From Monoplex corrugatus (Eukaryota; Mollusca; Gastropoda; Littorinimorpha; Ranellidae): a DNA stretch of 64,000 nt. The notes under the pieces are model-generated. The model saw nothing but the letters and a program-made list of their open reading frames with translations, was not told the DNA's origin and did not search any database. The position numbers and the translations under genes are program-made. Below are positions 21,467-34,650 of the stretch, piece by piece. The first letter of the stretch is position 1. The number at the start of each line of letters is the position of its first letter. The stretch is from contig CM060312.1 of the NCBI GenBank assembly GCA_030674185.1, positions 28,307,335 to 28,371,334 of the forward strand, read 5' to 3'.

Positions 21467-22870
21467 TGCTTAGGCTGATTGTAAGGCTGAATCATACTAG
21501 TTACAAAGTTTAAAAAAAAAATTTTTTATAATATTTTTTAAGGATCACTAGGTACAAAGTTAGTATTAGCAATTATTTTGAATTCTTGACAAAACAACAG
21601 GAAAGTAGAGAAAAAGAGGATGTGTGGACTTGTTTGTATAATAGATATATACATTTCGTGTGTTTCATTCTAAATGTGTATGTTTATTTGCTAGAAAAAG
21701 GCATTGGTTGAATATTTTTGTCTGTTGTCAGTTTTGTCTCATCTTTACTCTGTTGGTCTTTAGTTTCTATCTAGAAAGCAATAGCAGTCATTTTAATTTA
21801 GACTGATTATTACTCCTCTATTGTAGTATTAGAATCAAATTTTGTGGCTGTTATTTGATGTATAGCTGTCAGTGTGAATTGTTTTGATCTGTAGCATGTG
21901 TTGTTGTTTCAGTGTGCCACTAGTCTACGTACGAATATGATGAGATTGTGTGTGAGAGTCAGGTCATCTCCCATGCATCTTACATTGTGGTGAAATCAAG
22001 CAAGGCCCTGAAGGCATGATTGCGTTGCTCGACATTCTCCAGTGCTAATGTAAGTGAAAGTGTTTTCTCCATCTCTTCTTCTTTTTTTAAAATTTTCTTG
22101 CAGAAATATGTATTTTCTTTATTTTATTACTGCTACTACTTTTGCTAGTATGTTATTATAATTGTTTTTGTTGTTATTGTTAGGGGTTGGCATGTCTTTG
22201 CTTTAAATTGTGTCTCCTTTGTTGCTCATGTTTTTTGTTTTTTTTGAAACGCTTGAACAACATATTCAAGGGTGAGAATTTTCCTTAGATCTACGGATTT
22301 CTGTAACAGAAAGAATCAGTTTCCTCAGATTCCTTGGGCTCCTTTCTGGGAAAATCCATATCCAGCCTTTTTTTCAGAGTAGAATAAGTAATAATGAGCA
22401 TAATTTATGATTAAAGAGTGCTTGTATAGAAAATAGATCATGCAGAAAATACTTTTTGAAGCACTCGGAATGGCTGGATTTGATGTCTGAAAATGTGCTT
22501 GATTGCACAGATTTTTATCCCTGAAATTTTTCTCTGTGGGATCATGCCCCTGAACACCCCCCCCCCCCTCACCCCCCGATTTCCTTTTTTTTTTTCCTTT
22601 TCAGCAGTTCAGTTCCCACCCCTGGTATTGTAATTTGTTTTTATAACTTCTTTAATATTGTATGTGATATGGTTCACCTTGTTTTTAGTGTGCTTATATG
22701 TGTAGAGTAGCAAGGACTAGTTTTAAGACTGGTCCAGTGGGACCTAATGCTATGAAGGTCATAATATCAACTCATCATCACAGTAGGCCTGTTTCCCTTT
22801 AATTATGATATTGGTATTCTTTCATTTGATGGGAACAGTAGGTGTCATGACATGAAAAGCTGTTATGTAG
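21467..22870. other. Non-coding stretch with one orphan candidate exon
   Basis: AT-rich with poly-T, poly-C and poly-A runs. The only coding-like piece is at about 21925-22020 (+), listed separately. Confidence 0.4.
21925..22020 (+). other. Candidate terminal exon, unknown
   Basis: After a pyrimidine-rich acceptor-like sequence (TGTTGTTTCAG ending 21913, and a second AG at 21923-21924) one frame reads 'TYEYDEIVCESQVISHASYI' and then 'VVKSSKALKA' and stop. It is about 31 residues with even composition, unlike the surrounding low-complexity DNA. No partner exon was found and I recognise no family. It could be chance. Confidence 0.25.
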
Positions 22871-22879
22871 AGCTGGATT

Positions 22880-23060
22880 CTCAACTGTAGAATTATTCCT
22901 TGTGAAGTGCAAGGCACAAGGGACATCTCTTTTGTTGCCATGGGATCTTTAACGTGTGCTAAGTGCATGCTATACATGAGACCTGGATTTATGGTGTCAT
23001 TTGAAGGACTAGCACCCAGACCACCACACCCACGGTCTAGTAGAGGGGGGAGTAAAATAC
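22880..23060 (-). mobile_element. SINE fragment, third family
   Basis: Contains GGGATCTTTAACGTGTGCTAAGTGCATGC and later CCAGACCACCACACCCACGG, ending in GGTCTAGTAGAGGGGGG. The block order and composition look like a mollusc SINE body read from its 3' end; this is from general familiarity, not a search. No tRNA-like head is seen. A nearby 37-bp tandem duplication lies at about 23091-23161. Confidence 0.45.
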
Positions 23061-23359
23061 CTGACCAACCAGCCATGTTCCTACAAAGTACAAAGTGAAA
23101 TTATAGCATGTTTCCACATCTACCTACAAAGTGAAATTATAGCATGTTTCCGCATCTACCTTTTGTATAACTGGGTCATAGTCTTACTGTATTTGCTAAT
23201 TATGTAACAGTTTTGTGATGTTCTTTTTGTATGTAATGTTGCAGTAGAAAAATCAGCATTAAGTTTTGGTGGTTTTTTGGTTTTATGTTTTTTTCCTTCT
23301 TCAAGGATCACCACATTTAGGCTGTTTAATTTTTTTCTCTCATTTCTTATTGTTTATGC

Positions 23360-23520
23360 CACTTAATGGCCGCAGAAGCTGGGACAGTTTTTCACAATGA
23401 GATGATGATGATGATGGGAATGATAATCATGATGCTTTGGAGTTCCATCCTGAATTGAGACTCTACAAAATGTCAGAATTGGTCACAGAGCTGTACGCTG
23501 CTCATCTTTTCATATTAATG
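23360..23520. repeat. Dispersed repeat copy, partner at 62.16-62.29 kb
   Basis: GCTGGGACAGTTTTTCACAATGAGATGATGATG ... TTCCATCCTGAATTGAGACT resembles the complement of 62160-62290 (GGGACAGCTTTTCACAGTGCTATGATGATG ... TTCCATTTTGAATTGGGACT). It is a repeat family of unknown class. Confidence 0.5.
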
Positions 23521-23790
23521 TATCCTGCCTTCAACCAGGCCAAAGAAATACAAACACCTGCAGTGTTGGTAGGGCATTGAGCAACACCCACATTGAAGTG
23601 GATGAGATCCTATGTGTGGTCTTAGGCTTTCCAATCAGTCCATAACAGATGCAACTGTGGATAGAAGATGATTAGGGCTGAAAAATCCTGCAGTGATTTT
23701 GATACAGGGTTGATGGGATTCAAATGAACAACCTTCAAGTGTTTAGTCCATTGACCTGGCCACTTTACCACAGTGACTGATTCTTTGCGA
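23520..23790 (-). mobile_element. tRNA-headed SINE-like repeat, diverged
   Basis: At its right end the minus strand reads TGGTAAAGTGG (A-box like) and, about 40 nt on, TTCATTTGAATCCC (B-box like), the internal pol III promoter layout of a tRNA-derived SINE. The body continues to about 23520 without a clear tail. Confidence 0.4.
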
Positions 23791-23794
23791 GTTA

Positions 23795-26700
23795 ATATTT
23801 GTCAGAGACATAGAGATAAGTAAGTCACTGCATGCTATGTGTGTCTTGCTGTGGCTTCCTGCTGCATGACACACTCCGTGCTGCAGAGTATTCAGAAGAG
23901 TTCAAACCACAGATTGTTGTAGCTCTGACATGTGAAATCTCTGATTGACTTTTGATCAAATGAGAAGATATTACCTGTGAAATTGTTCATCTACCCTCTC
24001 ACTTTTTGTGTCTCTTTGTATTGTGTCGTCTTCCAAAGAGTGTGCTTGTACCCCACATTTTGCCTCAGTATTTCCTTACCCTCCTGAAGAGCCTTCAGCA
24101 GCTCATGACTTCATTGACCTCTGATGAAAATGTCATCCACATAGTGATACTGATATCCATATCTTAATCCTTTATGACATAATGATTGATAGTCTCTGCT
24201 AGGTCTAAGTTACCTGTAGTCCATAAGCTTTCAACCTCTTGTGGCCTGCAGGCAGCTTAAATTCAACCATATGGAATGACAGGGTAAGGAAGCAGCATTC
24301 ATGTTATCTGGACATGTTTAAAAACGTCCTTTTGTACATATTTTTGTGATGGCAGTTAATGGATTCATTTTTCTGTATGTTGTATTCTTTGATGTTCTCT
24401 TTTTATATTCTTTTGAAATTTGTTTCAGGAACATTATAATTATGCTTGATTGTGTGTGTGCAGTGTCTATGAAGAAAAATGTCGGGAGCTGTTGTGGATA
24501 TCCAGTTTGTGGAAAATGATGTCTTCATTCCTGTCATGTGGTGGTTTCTCGACACTTTCATTGTCTCCATTTTTTTTGTGTTACAACTTGACAGTAAATT
24601 AAATTGATAAATGTTCAAGTGTTTTGGAATGGAAAATGTGTTCATATAACTCCTAGCAATCATTCACAAGGAGATTGGATAATGGTGTTTTCAGTCAGTG
24701 GTTTTGTGTGAACTTTGTGAACCATTCTGACATTTTGTACAGCTTGTGTGAAAATGTGCAGAAAGGTTATGTTTTAAACAAAGAAACTGCTGTAGATCTG
24801 TGTTATTACAGGTGAGATCTTATTTGATTTTTGTGTCTGTTTGTGATAGTGTTTGGATAATCTCGATTGACTTCGGGGAGGGGGAAGAGAGTAAATTATT
24901 GTTCTGCAAAATTTGTTGAAGCAATTTCCAGCAACGTTTTATACTTCAAACCACTTTAAATCTCACTTTGTTCAATGGTATTTCATTTGAGTTGTTTTCT
25001 TGTGACAGAGATATGGGTGTCTGAGTGCAGTGAATTCCTTGTGAACAAAATCCAAATTCCTTAATTAAAGCTTAGAGTGATTTGCTTAGCATTGATGGAA
25101 AGTTAGGGAAAGGAGACTCAGAACCAGCATTGTTTTATTTTAGTGCACTTTCAAAGATTTGTGAAAAATCTTGGGGAAGATCACATGCAGTGCTGTTGCA
25201 TCAATTTCAGATGTGGTGTTAATACATTATGTGTAAATAATCCTTTTTTTTTTTCAATTGTGAATGTTTTTTTCAAGTATGTGTTTCTGAGATACCAGTG
25301 TCAGAACTGTTGCAAATTTAGTGGTGGACGATGGTGGATTGTGCAAGGATGTTTCCTTGACAGTGGTGAGGCAGACAGGCACATGCCCCACAGTGATTAT
25401 GTATGTAGCTGTGTATTTACGGTGTTGTGTTGGTGTATTTCCATGACGTTATTTTCCACTTCATGTGTTTTGTAGCTGCTTCGTGTTTTAAACAGCTGGC
25501 TTGCTTTCATGTGAAAAGGTGAGATCAGAATGTGTTGACATGATTCCGTGAGATCAGATTGTGTTGATATGTTTTCATTTGGGTTGGTTTTGATGTGACG
25601 AACAAAACAGATCAACATATAATTTGCGAACAGAAACATCAGATAATGTGGCTTTGAATCCCAGCAGTGCTGTGGATTGTTTCAAGTGATTGTGCTCAGT
25701 TGATTTGTGCTTCATGGTGGTCACTGTTCGTTTTCTGCAACCTGTGAATTCAGTTACATGCATGATGTCTTCAATGTGGTTTTGCAAAGAGTAGACATTA
25801 TATACGATATTTTATATATATAAATAGATATATTTGTGAGCGTGAATATTAATTTATCAGTGAAACACCTAAAGTGGAAGTGTTTCTTTTCCCACACATG
25901 GCAAAGTGGCATTTTTTGCATGGTCAGCGTTCATGGTTACGGTGTGTTCATAATCATCAGTGTGCTTTTAAGGGATTGCTGTTTGTAACATATCGCCAGA
26001 CAGACAAAAACTGATTTTATTTGACACCTGTGCAAAGCTTCATACAGGTTGGAAAAGTCAGATTATATAGAAGCTGTGTAGTTTCCCCGTTTGCATCAGT
26101 TTGGATTGATCAGCAGCCCTTCTTCTGGGCTTGCACAAGTTGTTGTGCTTTGTGTTTGTAATCCCAAATGACTGTGTATTCTGTGTCCTTTGTAGAATGC
26201 AGCCAATAAACATTGTGTTAGCTTCAACCTTTTGAGTTGGTTTACATTGTGTTTTGTGATCGCTGTGACCTTCACGTGATGATTTGTGTGATGTGCTGCT
26301 GACTATCTTGTTTTGCTGATATGATCCTTGAAACTTCAGATCCCATGGCATCTGTTTCAGAGCATTAATTGTCCCTTCTCGATACAGTTTGTGTGATTAG
26401 TAGTGACGTACTGTACGTGCCTTTGGTGCGTCTTGTTCCTAAGCACATGACAAAAACTTTTCTGGATCAAAGGTAACTGCTGAAATGAAGTGTGAAGGTC
26501 AAGGTGAAACAATTGTGTAAGGCAAACACTGAAATGTGAATTGAAACAGTAGCTCATGAAAGGAATGTTTAAAATTTCATATTAGATGCAGTACAGTGGG
26601 ATGTATGAAAGATTTGTGTTCAGTGACGTTGAAGAAAATCCCTTGATTCAACATTTTATACGTAACCCTAGATTCAGATTACGGTTTTCTGTTTGGGATG

Positions 26701-28193
26701 TGCCATGTTTGAAATCTGTGATAACAGTGTTTTATATGTTTTTGAAAAAGTGAAAGTGACACAATTCGTAATTCAAGCTTCAACAGTGGTGTTTTGATAA
26801 TTTATTTTACATTCTACTCAAACTGTGTTAATCTGAACACTGAAAGAAAGTTTTCAAAGACAGTTGCTTTACCATCAGTAGTTTCAAAGTGTGGAAGTTT
26901 CTGCTGTTCAAAAACAAGAAGAAAACTTTTCTGCATACTGCTTTTTTCCCCCATCCATTTTATAGTCTCCTGTTAAGACATTTTTCAGGTGAACTCTTTT
27001 TTTGTTTGTTTTTTTGTTCATGGTCAGCATTACATGATGTGAGTTTTGCTCACAAGGTATTTGGATGACGTATCATCCAACTTATAGATACTGTTGAATG
27101 ATCTCCAAGGTGTCTTCTGTTGAATTCCTCCCGCCTGGAGTTTGTTTTTAATCCGCTTAGCACAATGAGCCACAGTGGTGGCTTTAATGTCCAAGCACGA
27201 TGAGCTGGCTTCGTTCGTATCTCCTGCTGAATACTGTCCAATTTATAAAGCAGATACAAATTGACCAATCAGAAGGCTTCTTTTGCATTGCCTCTGTCTT
27301 CTTCCTTTCACACGGTCACCGTTGTGCTGTTCTTCGATTAATTTCTACTAGTTTTTGCACAAAAATGAGTGAGACTGGTACTGACTGTGAGGTTGACAAG
27401 TTGGGACTCTTGTTGACGGTAACTCTGGCGATGATTATGAGGTAAATATGGCTTTGTTTTTGGTTCTAAATGAACAAGAGAGATTTGAGCACATGTTGAA
27501 GGGTATTTTTAGCACATCAGTCGTTGATGGAATGCGGGTTGTCGTTCAGTTTGGTTGGTTTATATTGTACTTCTCATCGCACATGCGCAGATGTGTTTTT
27601 CATTCTAACACTCTGTAATTTCACTTTATCCTGCAAACAGGCATTTATTTTATTTTTATTGCGCCTTTCAGGATTTCTCCCTTTTAATTATATGCATACT
27701 TTTCTAGGAAATGTTTACATGAAAGCAGCAAAAAATTAAAAACAATTAGTACCCGTTGACAAGTTGGCTCCCGTAATTTTTCGCCATTGTCTTACAGTAC
27801 GCTTTTAATCATGTATCGTGCCAAGGGGGTTAATATATTTTTAAATCTGTTTTCATATTAAAAAAAATATAAACACTCATGCACGCTTCCTATACATAGA
27901 TATGTACATATTTACTATCATTATTGTCATCAAAGCATGCAGATGTGTCAAGTTTTAAAGGAGGACACTACGTACATACTTTTAGTAATGGTAAAGGAAT
28001 CATGCAATTTATGGTTTGGATAAAGATAATGATACAGAAGACAGAATCAAATAGTTTCAATCAATGATTTGTAAAAGAACCAGCCAGCTTGAAATCTAAT
28101 GTAATTCTCTTTCATTAGTGAGACCTGTTTTTCAGTATCTTAACACTTTTCAGATATCTCCTGAGCAAATTAATCTGTGGTATACAGTCTTTG

Positions 28194-28287
<94 letters not shown>

Positions 28288-31200
28288 ATGTACAGCTTTA
28301 CCTTCTGCAAGGTCAGATTGAATATGGGATCTGAACTGAAATATCTCTGGTGTCCAAATATTTATTTTTTTCATAAAATATTCGGGAATTGGCATTGTCA
28401 CAAAGATTATTGATAGCTGTTTGGAGCCATTATCAGAATAATTGTATACTTCTGTGGTCACAGAACATGTGACATTAGCAATCTTGTTTTATTGATGTCT
28501 CCTTGGAGGATTTTGTTTTGTGGTCAGAATTCTACTGTTTTGTATAGAGATCTTGTGTCCAGTGCCCTTGCAATGTTCTCAGATATCTGTAGTGATCAGA
28601 TGTTTTTCACTCTGATGTTTCGCCAATGCATTTCATTGTCGCAGTACATAAATTTGGTAACTAATGGGGATTTTTTGGTCTCCTGCGGTTTCATCTTTGA
28701 GACAAGACATATTGGAGATATTAGTGTATTGAAAGATTGATTGTGTACTTTTGTGTGGAATGTTTTTTATTATGAGTTTCTCTGATAGCCTTCCCATTGT
28801 ATATGGTAGCAGTTTTGGCATCTTTTTGTATGCTGGGTTCCAGTAGTAAATTGCAAAAGGGTAGATTAAAAGTGTAGGTGTAACTAGTCAAGTTAAGAAC
28901 TTTGCTTATTTTCATTTTTTGATATGCCCCATATATTAGCCTAATTTTAATTCTTTGATATATCCCATTTATGTTTGTAATGTTCATTTGTTATATTGAC
29001 AGCATAGGCTGAGTGAAAAAGTTCCTGATTAACAAGTATCTGTGCCTGTCTATGTGAAACTGTTTCTATGAACCAAGTGTCCGGATGTTAGGTGATGACT
29101 GGAATCAAGATTGAAATACTGGTCTGCTTATGTGGATGTGTGATGTTCATTTTCATGATTATATCATCCAGTTGGGCATCTGTCCACTGAATCAGTCAGT
29201 GTCAGTTGTCATTTTCAGTACCTGCCGGAAAATATTGCAGAGTCTGGACACAAGATCTGTAGACAAACATTAAGATTCTGTTTGCGGAAAAACTAAGAAA
29301 CCTTGGTTATGTAACAGAACTGGTACTGTAAACAAACAGTTGAATCTTAATTACATCCTCTCCTTCATTTACCAGTCAACATTATTCACATAAGGTGACA
29401 TGAAACTAAAGTCTTAACACCAGAAGTGACAGTGATTGAACAAAGACATTTCCGTCTGAAGAAGTTTTCAAGATAACTTGTCAGACTTCAGTTAAAAAAA
29501 AAAAACAAAGAAAGAAAAATTTCTTAAAGATTCTACTCATTAAAGTTATTTTCAGTAGTCCTTTGCAAACATACTTTTTTGTAGTTATTGGTAGGATCTG
29601 AAAGTAAATCTTGCCAAAAGACGTTCATGGAACATTAATTTTCCATTTATGGGTTGAATTAATAGATATTTAATACCATTATGTGTAAAACTTGAAGAAT
29701 GTGGTCAGTGTTGGTGTAGTTAAGTGGAATGATTTGAGTCGTGCACTGCAGTTAGTCCAGTATCGCTTGGAATAATGGAGTCCGTTTCATATACAATACA
29801 GAGGCTGTGTTTTCAATGTGAATCATGGGGGACATGGGGTAGTGAGAACAACAATCATAATCACAGATTGACACAGCAAATTTTCTAAGATCATATATTT
29901 TTGAAACAGTTGACAAAGTAAACTGTTGCTCCAAAGCATTCGAGAATTGTGGATATTCATTGCCCCGTCCAAATGCCTTTTTGGGTTTGAATATTATTTG
30001 TTTTGTTTTTACTATTTTTTTGTGTTTGAATATTATTTATTTTGTTTTTAATGCTTTTAATATCTTTTCTTCAGTGTGATATTGTTTCAAGGTCAATAGC
30101 ATTTGATTGTCTTTCTTCGGTTGTTTGCGTCTTCCATGCGAAACCAAAACTACAGGACCAAAGACTGCTCGAAATAAAATGGACTTGTGCTCAGTGACAT
30201 TCATGCAGCTGTTTCTAAAATTGCTAAATTGATTACTTTTTACATATGTGCAAACTGTAGCAAAAGAGAGTGAAATAGATATTTACACAAATCATCTATC
30301 TTTTTTCCAGTGGCGATTTTTGTGCAATGAGTAAACGCTTGTTATAATGATGATTTTTTTGAAAAGCAGCTGACTTGAATCAGAAAATCATTACATTTTC
30401 TAATCCAAAGATCTTATGAAAGACTGTGTGTTATACAGAGCTTACCATGAACATTTTCTTGCTCACACTATGCTGACTTACGGAACTGCGTTGGCATCGA
30501 CAGTGTTCAAAGAGTGATTCACTGATAACTTTATTTTCTGGTGATTGCACTCTTTGCTAATGTGCAAAATATTTCCTGATGATTACATTCTTTCCTAATG
30601 TGCAAAATATATGAGAGGTTCTTGGTCAACCATATTCATCATGCCTCTTATTAGGATTGATCACTCTTATGCTTGCAGCCAAGTTTACATTGCAGAAGAT
30701 CAGCTCTTTCAAGAAATAAACAAACAAACAAACAAACAAAAAACATGCCTGATTTCGTATAAATCATCTGTAGACTGAAAAGTGTTCACATATATTATAT
30801 AACTTTATGTATGATTTATTCAGTACAGAAATGCAGTCTTTGATGTTCAGTGCTAGCTTGCACATGGAAGGGCAGATCATAATAACACAGGCATCTAGTG
30901 TGACGATCAGTTCAGCCATCCACAATCACCAAATCTGTATATATTTAAGTAATTTTTTAAACATCAACTGATCAAGATTATTATTATTATTGTGAATTTT
31001 ATTCAAAAACTGTATTTTTAAAAGTGTTTTTTTTTTCTTCCTGTAGTTAAAAGCTGGTCAAAATGAAATAGGCATGTAGAAGGAAATATTTGAGTGTGTA
31101 AACATCTGTCATTTGGTTTGTTTGTTTGATATGAGTAGCTCACGCTCATGGTATATAATTATGTAAATTCAAAACAAATAAGTGAATGAATGAAAAGAAT

Positions 31201-31510
31201 AAGAAAGGAATGAAGTATATTAAAAGCACACTTTATGTTCTTAGCTTATTAAACTGCTAAAATGATTAATTGAAAATGAAATTAATATGACGTTGTAATT
31301 TCATTCCTTCATGGAAACAACAAAGCTTTATACAGGCATATTCATAGGCACTTTCAATCCAAGTTCAGCAATGAAGACAAAATGTGTCATCCTTGACTAC
31401 CCTGTGACATGACAAAATGTAAAGCATCAGGTACTGTGATCAGTTCTTCATTCTTGTGCTGCAATTGTTATAAAGTTTTCTTGCAGTTGTAGACATTATT
31501 TATTTAGGGT
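23795..31510. other. Long non-coding T/G-rich stretch
   Basis: About 7.7 kb with no coding exon I can support. It contains a 90-bp (AT)n (28198-28288), A-rich and T-rich runs, and at 27360-27442 a short ATG-initiated frame (MSETGTDCEVDKLG) before a GTAAAT donor-like site and 400 bp upstream of a TTAACCCCC-like boundary (about 27826-27838). That may be a piggyBac-type relic, but the evidence is thin. Confidence 0.4.
28198..28288. repeat. (AT)n microsatellite
   Basis: About 90 bp of near-perfect AT repeat, self-complementary and able to extrude as a cruciform. Confidence 0.95.
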
Positions 31511-31511
31511 A

Positions 31512-31905
31512 TTGTGCAGAGGACAAACATCATCAGACCTTGACCCTGATCAAGCCCAAGAGTATGAAATCACAGTCTGTGAGTTGCATTGTTTAAAAAG
31601 AGTTGTCAACAAGACGAAAAGTGACATGATCAGGAACACCAAGATCAGAGAAATGGTGGGAACAACACTAGTCCACCGTCATATTCATCAACTGAAGATT
31701 AAATGGTTTAGTCATCTGACCAGAAGGCAACCCTTTCAGCTGGCTCAACAAGCATGTAACAAAAAGACATAGGATTCAACGTGAGAGCCAGACAAGGAAG
31801 ACTTGAATTGATGGCATGAAAGAGACCTTGACATTATGTGGTATTTCTCTGCTTAGGCCTTCCAGCTTGCTGCTGACCGTCAACTCTTTTTCCCAGCGAC
31901 GTCAA
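31512..31905 (+). pseudogene. LINE C-terminal fragment
   Basis: Reads 'LHCLKRVVNKTKSDMIRNTK', 'IREMVGTTLVHRHIHQLKIK' and 'WFSHLTRRQPFQLAQQA', then with frameshifts 'RARQGRLELMA'-like and 'RETLTLCGI'. This is the region after the RT thumb in many animal LINEs ('KWFGHLTRM', 'GRPRKTWIDGVRETL'). No RT core precedes it: a 5'-truncated dead copy. Confidence 0.8.
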
Positions 31906-33240
31906 GTAAGAGATGACAAAAATGGTCATTGCACTGTGCACTTCTTTGATATATATTTCTTTGATCTGCAGCAAAGTTCTTGTGGTAATATCGAAAGACA
32001 GGTTTTTTTATGATAATCCTCTCAGAACCCATAGCTCAAGCACTTCCCTGTCCCACTGTTTTCATACCAGAGCACACTGTCATGTTGTATTTCATATCTC
32101 AACCATGATCCTTCGAGTCCTGCTTGCGCTAGAATGTCACTACATTATATGAGGTTAAGGCTAAATTGCAAGGAAAGGAACAGGCAAGTTGTGTATGCAA
32201 GGTACTTCAGCTTATGTTAATTTTACAATGTATAATCATAGTAACAGAGTTGTAGGTGTTTTATCAATCAGCTGACCATTGCAGTTAGTAACAACAGTTA
32301 ACAACAGAAATATTTGCCTGACATATAGTTTGAGCACAAAATTGAACCCTTTCGCTTCTTTTGGTCAGGGCTTAACACGTTCCGCGTCTAGGCAGAATTC
32401 CGCGATTTCGGTTTGTCAAAAAACCCCCCAAAAAACAACAACAAAAAACGAAAGGAGCAAGGCATCCGTGATCAGCTTGCAAGCGTTCATAGCAACGGCG
32501 CGCAAGTTATGGCCCCTGATTTTTCCCGGACCCCCCCTAGTTTCAGTGGCTTTTTCCTCCTCCTGTTTTAAGCCCTGTTTGATAACTCAGATTGAGCATA
32601 GGGGTTCACAACAGTAGTTGACTTTAGTTAAAGCACTTTACAATAACTGTAGTCAACTTAGGTGATGTAACTTTTCACGTTGCTCTTTTCTGCATGAAAA
32701 ATGAGCAAGATTAGTGATGAGGTTTATTATAGTATAAGTGTAGTAACCCTGAGGCCACCCAGTGCTCTGCTTGCATGAATAGCTTGTAGCTATGCACTAG
32801 CTGCCCAAAGCCAAAGCCAAAGCACACTGATGCAGTCTGGCTGGAGGAAAGGAGACTGATCCCTGAGACAAACACCCAAGTTAAGCACACATGCAGTGTT
32901 TCACTTTCAGATGACACAGCATCCTGGTATGTGTAGTCAGTCATGTATTATGTTAACCTGTTTAAGCCAATAGGTAAAACTGGCCACACTGGCATATAAA
33001 GAAACAAAAACCAACACACGCACCCTTCACACACATATGTACACATGTATTATGTGTATATTATCTACATAAAGTGTATTAATTTATCTGTGTGTGTGTT
33101 TTAGTTATTCATCTATGTTTGTATTCTGTACTTGTTTCTATTTACTTTATTTTTGATTATGGGTTTTTGATCTGTGTCAGACTTTCTTTTATAAGAAGTT
33201 AATCAAATACTTTTAGATTTTTGTTTTTGGAACAGTTACT
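31906..33240. other. Non-coding stretch with MITE-like inverted repeat
   Basis: Mostly AT-rich with no exon seen. It includes a GC-rich island at 32366-32577 (listed separately). Confidence 0.4.
32366..32577. mobile_element. MITE-like element with CAGGGCTTAA ends
   Basis: Begins CAGGGCTTAA and ends TTAAGCCCTG, a 10-bp inverted repeat of a type (CAGGG...) typical of hAT elements. It is 212 bp and clearly more GC-rich than its flanks. An 8-bp target duplication is not evident, so the boundaries and class are uncertain. Confidence 0.4.
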
Positions 33241-34155
33241 TGATGACGTCAGCAGTTTCACGCAGCAGCTTGAAGAGATGAGCAGTTTCAAACATTGACT
33301 AAGTTCCACACAGCAGCTGAAAGAGGTCAACAGTTTCACTCAGTAATTCAAGATGTCAGCAGTTTCATGGTGACTTAAGGGGTCAGCAGTTTCACACAGT
33401 GATTTTAAAGAGGCCAACAGCTTCACACAGTGACATGAAGAGATCAACAGTTTCACACAGTGATTTTAGAGAGGTCAGCAGTTTCACACAGTGACTTTAG
33501 AGAGGTCAGCAGTTTTACACAGTGATTTTAAAGAGGTCATTGCTTTCACACAGTGATTTTAGAGAGGTCAACAGTTTCACACAATAACAAAGAGAAGAGA
33601 TCAACAGTTTCATACAGTGATTTTAGAGAGGTCAACAGTGTCACATGGTGATTTTAAAGAGGAAATAGGTCAGTACTTTTACACATTGATTTTAAAGAGG
33701 TCAACAGTTTCACACTGACTTGAAGAGGCCAAGAGTTTCACACAGTGACACGAAGAGGGCAGCAGTTTCACACGGTGAGTTTAAAGAGGTCAACAGTTTC
33801 ACACTGATTTTAAAGAGGTCAACAGTTTTACACAGTGATTTTAAAGAAGTCAGCAGTTTCACACAGTGATTTTAAAGAGGTCAACAGTTTCACACAGTGA
33901 TTTTAAAGAGGTCAGCAGTTTCATACTGACTTGAAGAGGTCAGCAGTTTCACACAGTGACCTCAAGAGGTCAGCAGTTTCACACAGTGACCTAAAGAGGT
34001 CAGCAGTTTCACACAGTAACTTAAAGAGGTCAACATTTCGGGCAGTGGATTAAAAGAGGTCAACATTTCACACAGTGACTTAAAGTGGTCAATAGTTTCA
34101 CACAGTGACTTAAAGAGGTCAATAGTTTTACACATATTGAAAGAGGTAAACAGTT
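33241..34155. repeat. 31-bp minisatellite, about 29 copies
   Basis: Tandem units of the form GAGGTCAACAGTTTCACACA + GTGATTTTAAA, most conserved in the middle (33700-33990) and degenerate at both ends. Variants alternate AACAGT/CAGCAGT and GATTTTA/GACTTAA. The minus-strand reading frame through it (KSLCETI-type repeats) is a by-product of a unit length that is not a multiple of three. It directly abuts a LINE fragment at 34.17 kb. Confidence 0.95.
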
Positions 34156-34169
34156 TTAAGCATCCAGAG

Positions 34170-34650
34170 GATATTGTGATCAAACATGGAAGCAGCATGG
34201 TAGAAATACATATTAGAATCAGAACAGCACTGACCAGAATGGACTGCATCTGCAGAGGCAGTACCATCAACTTCATCACATGTTGCTCGTAGTGTTTGTC
34301 CTCCTCCATGGAAGTGAGACCTGGACATTGATGACTCAGAGAAGTGCTTCACACCTTTGTGACCAGGTAGGCCTACCTGAGGAAGCTGCTTACTATATTC
34401 AAACATCAGACCAGCGAGTATGTATGGATCAAAAGTAACTCCTTGATGGGTGCACAGGAACCACTTCAGGCAATAGAGACTCACAAAATTGCTTAGTTTG
34501 GCCGTGTTCCCCACCATAACACAGTCCAACATCATTCCTTAGGAAGGAGTTTGTTGCTCAGGTTGTAGTGGAAGAGCTGGATGGCAAATGTCAAAGAATG
34601 GATGAACCTCAGCGTGCTAGATGTGCTTGCTGTTGCACCCTGGAGACAAA
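34170..34650 (+). pseudogene. LINE fragment, RT thumb to C-terminal region
   Basis: Frameshifted but recognisable: 'RTALTRMDCICRGSTINF', 'SSMEVRPGH' (the CETWTL region), 'HQTSEYVWIKSNSLMGAQEP', 'LQAIETHKIA', and 'KSWMANVKEWMNLSVLDVLA'. The order matches the end of animal LINEs with 'TNEYVR', 'GPQEPLL', 'WMDNVKEWTSL'. The same region of a related family is at 42.54-42.83 kb. Confidence 0.7.

Noticed and set aside
27360..27445. First exon of a plus-strand gene (MSETGTDCEVDKLG...)
   Set aside because: The donor-like GTAAAT is plausible, but no second exon was found and the context (TTAACCC-like end at 27.83 kb) suggests an old transposon instead; too weak to list as a gene.
33241..34155. CRISPR-like array
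   Set aside because: The 31-bp units are contiguous with no unique spacers, the genome is eukaryotic and there are no cas genes; it is a minisatellite.
33962..34535. Repeat-protein gene on the minus strand (KSLCETI-type repeats)
   Set aside because: It is the minisatellite translated in one frame; the unit length is not a multiple of three and the frame then runs antisense through a LINE remnant.
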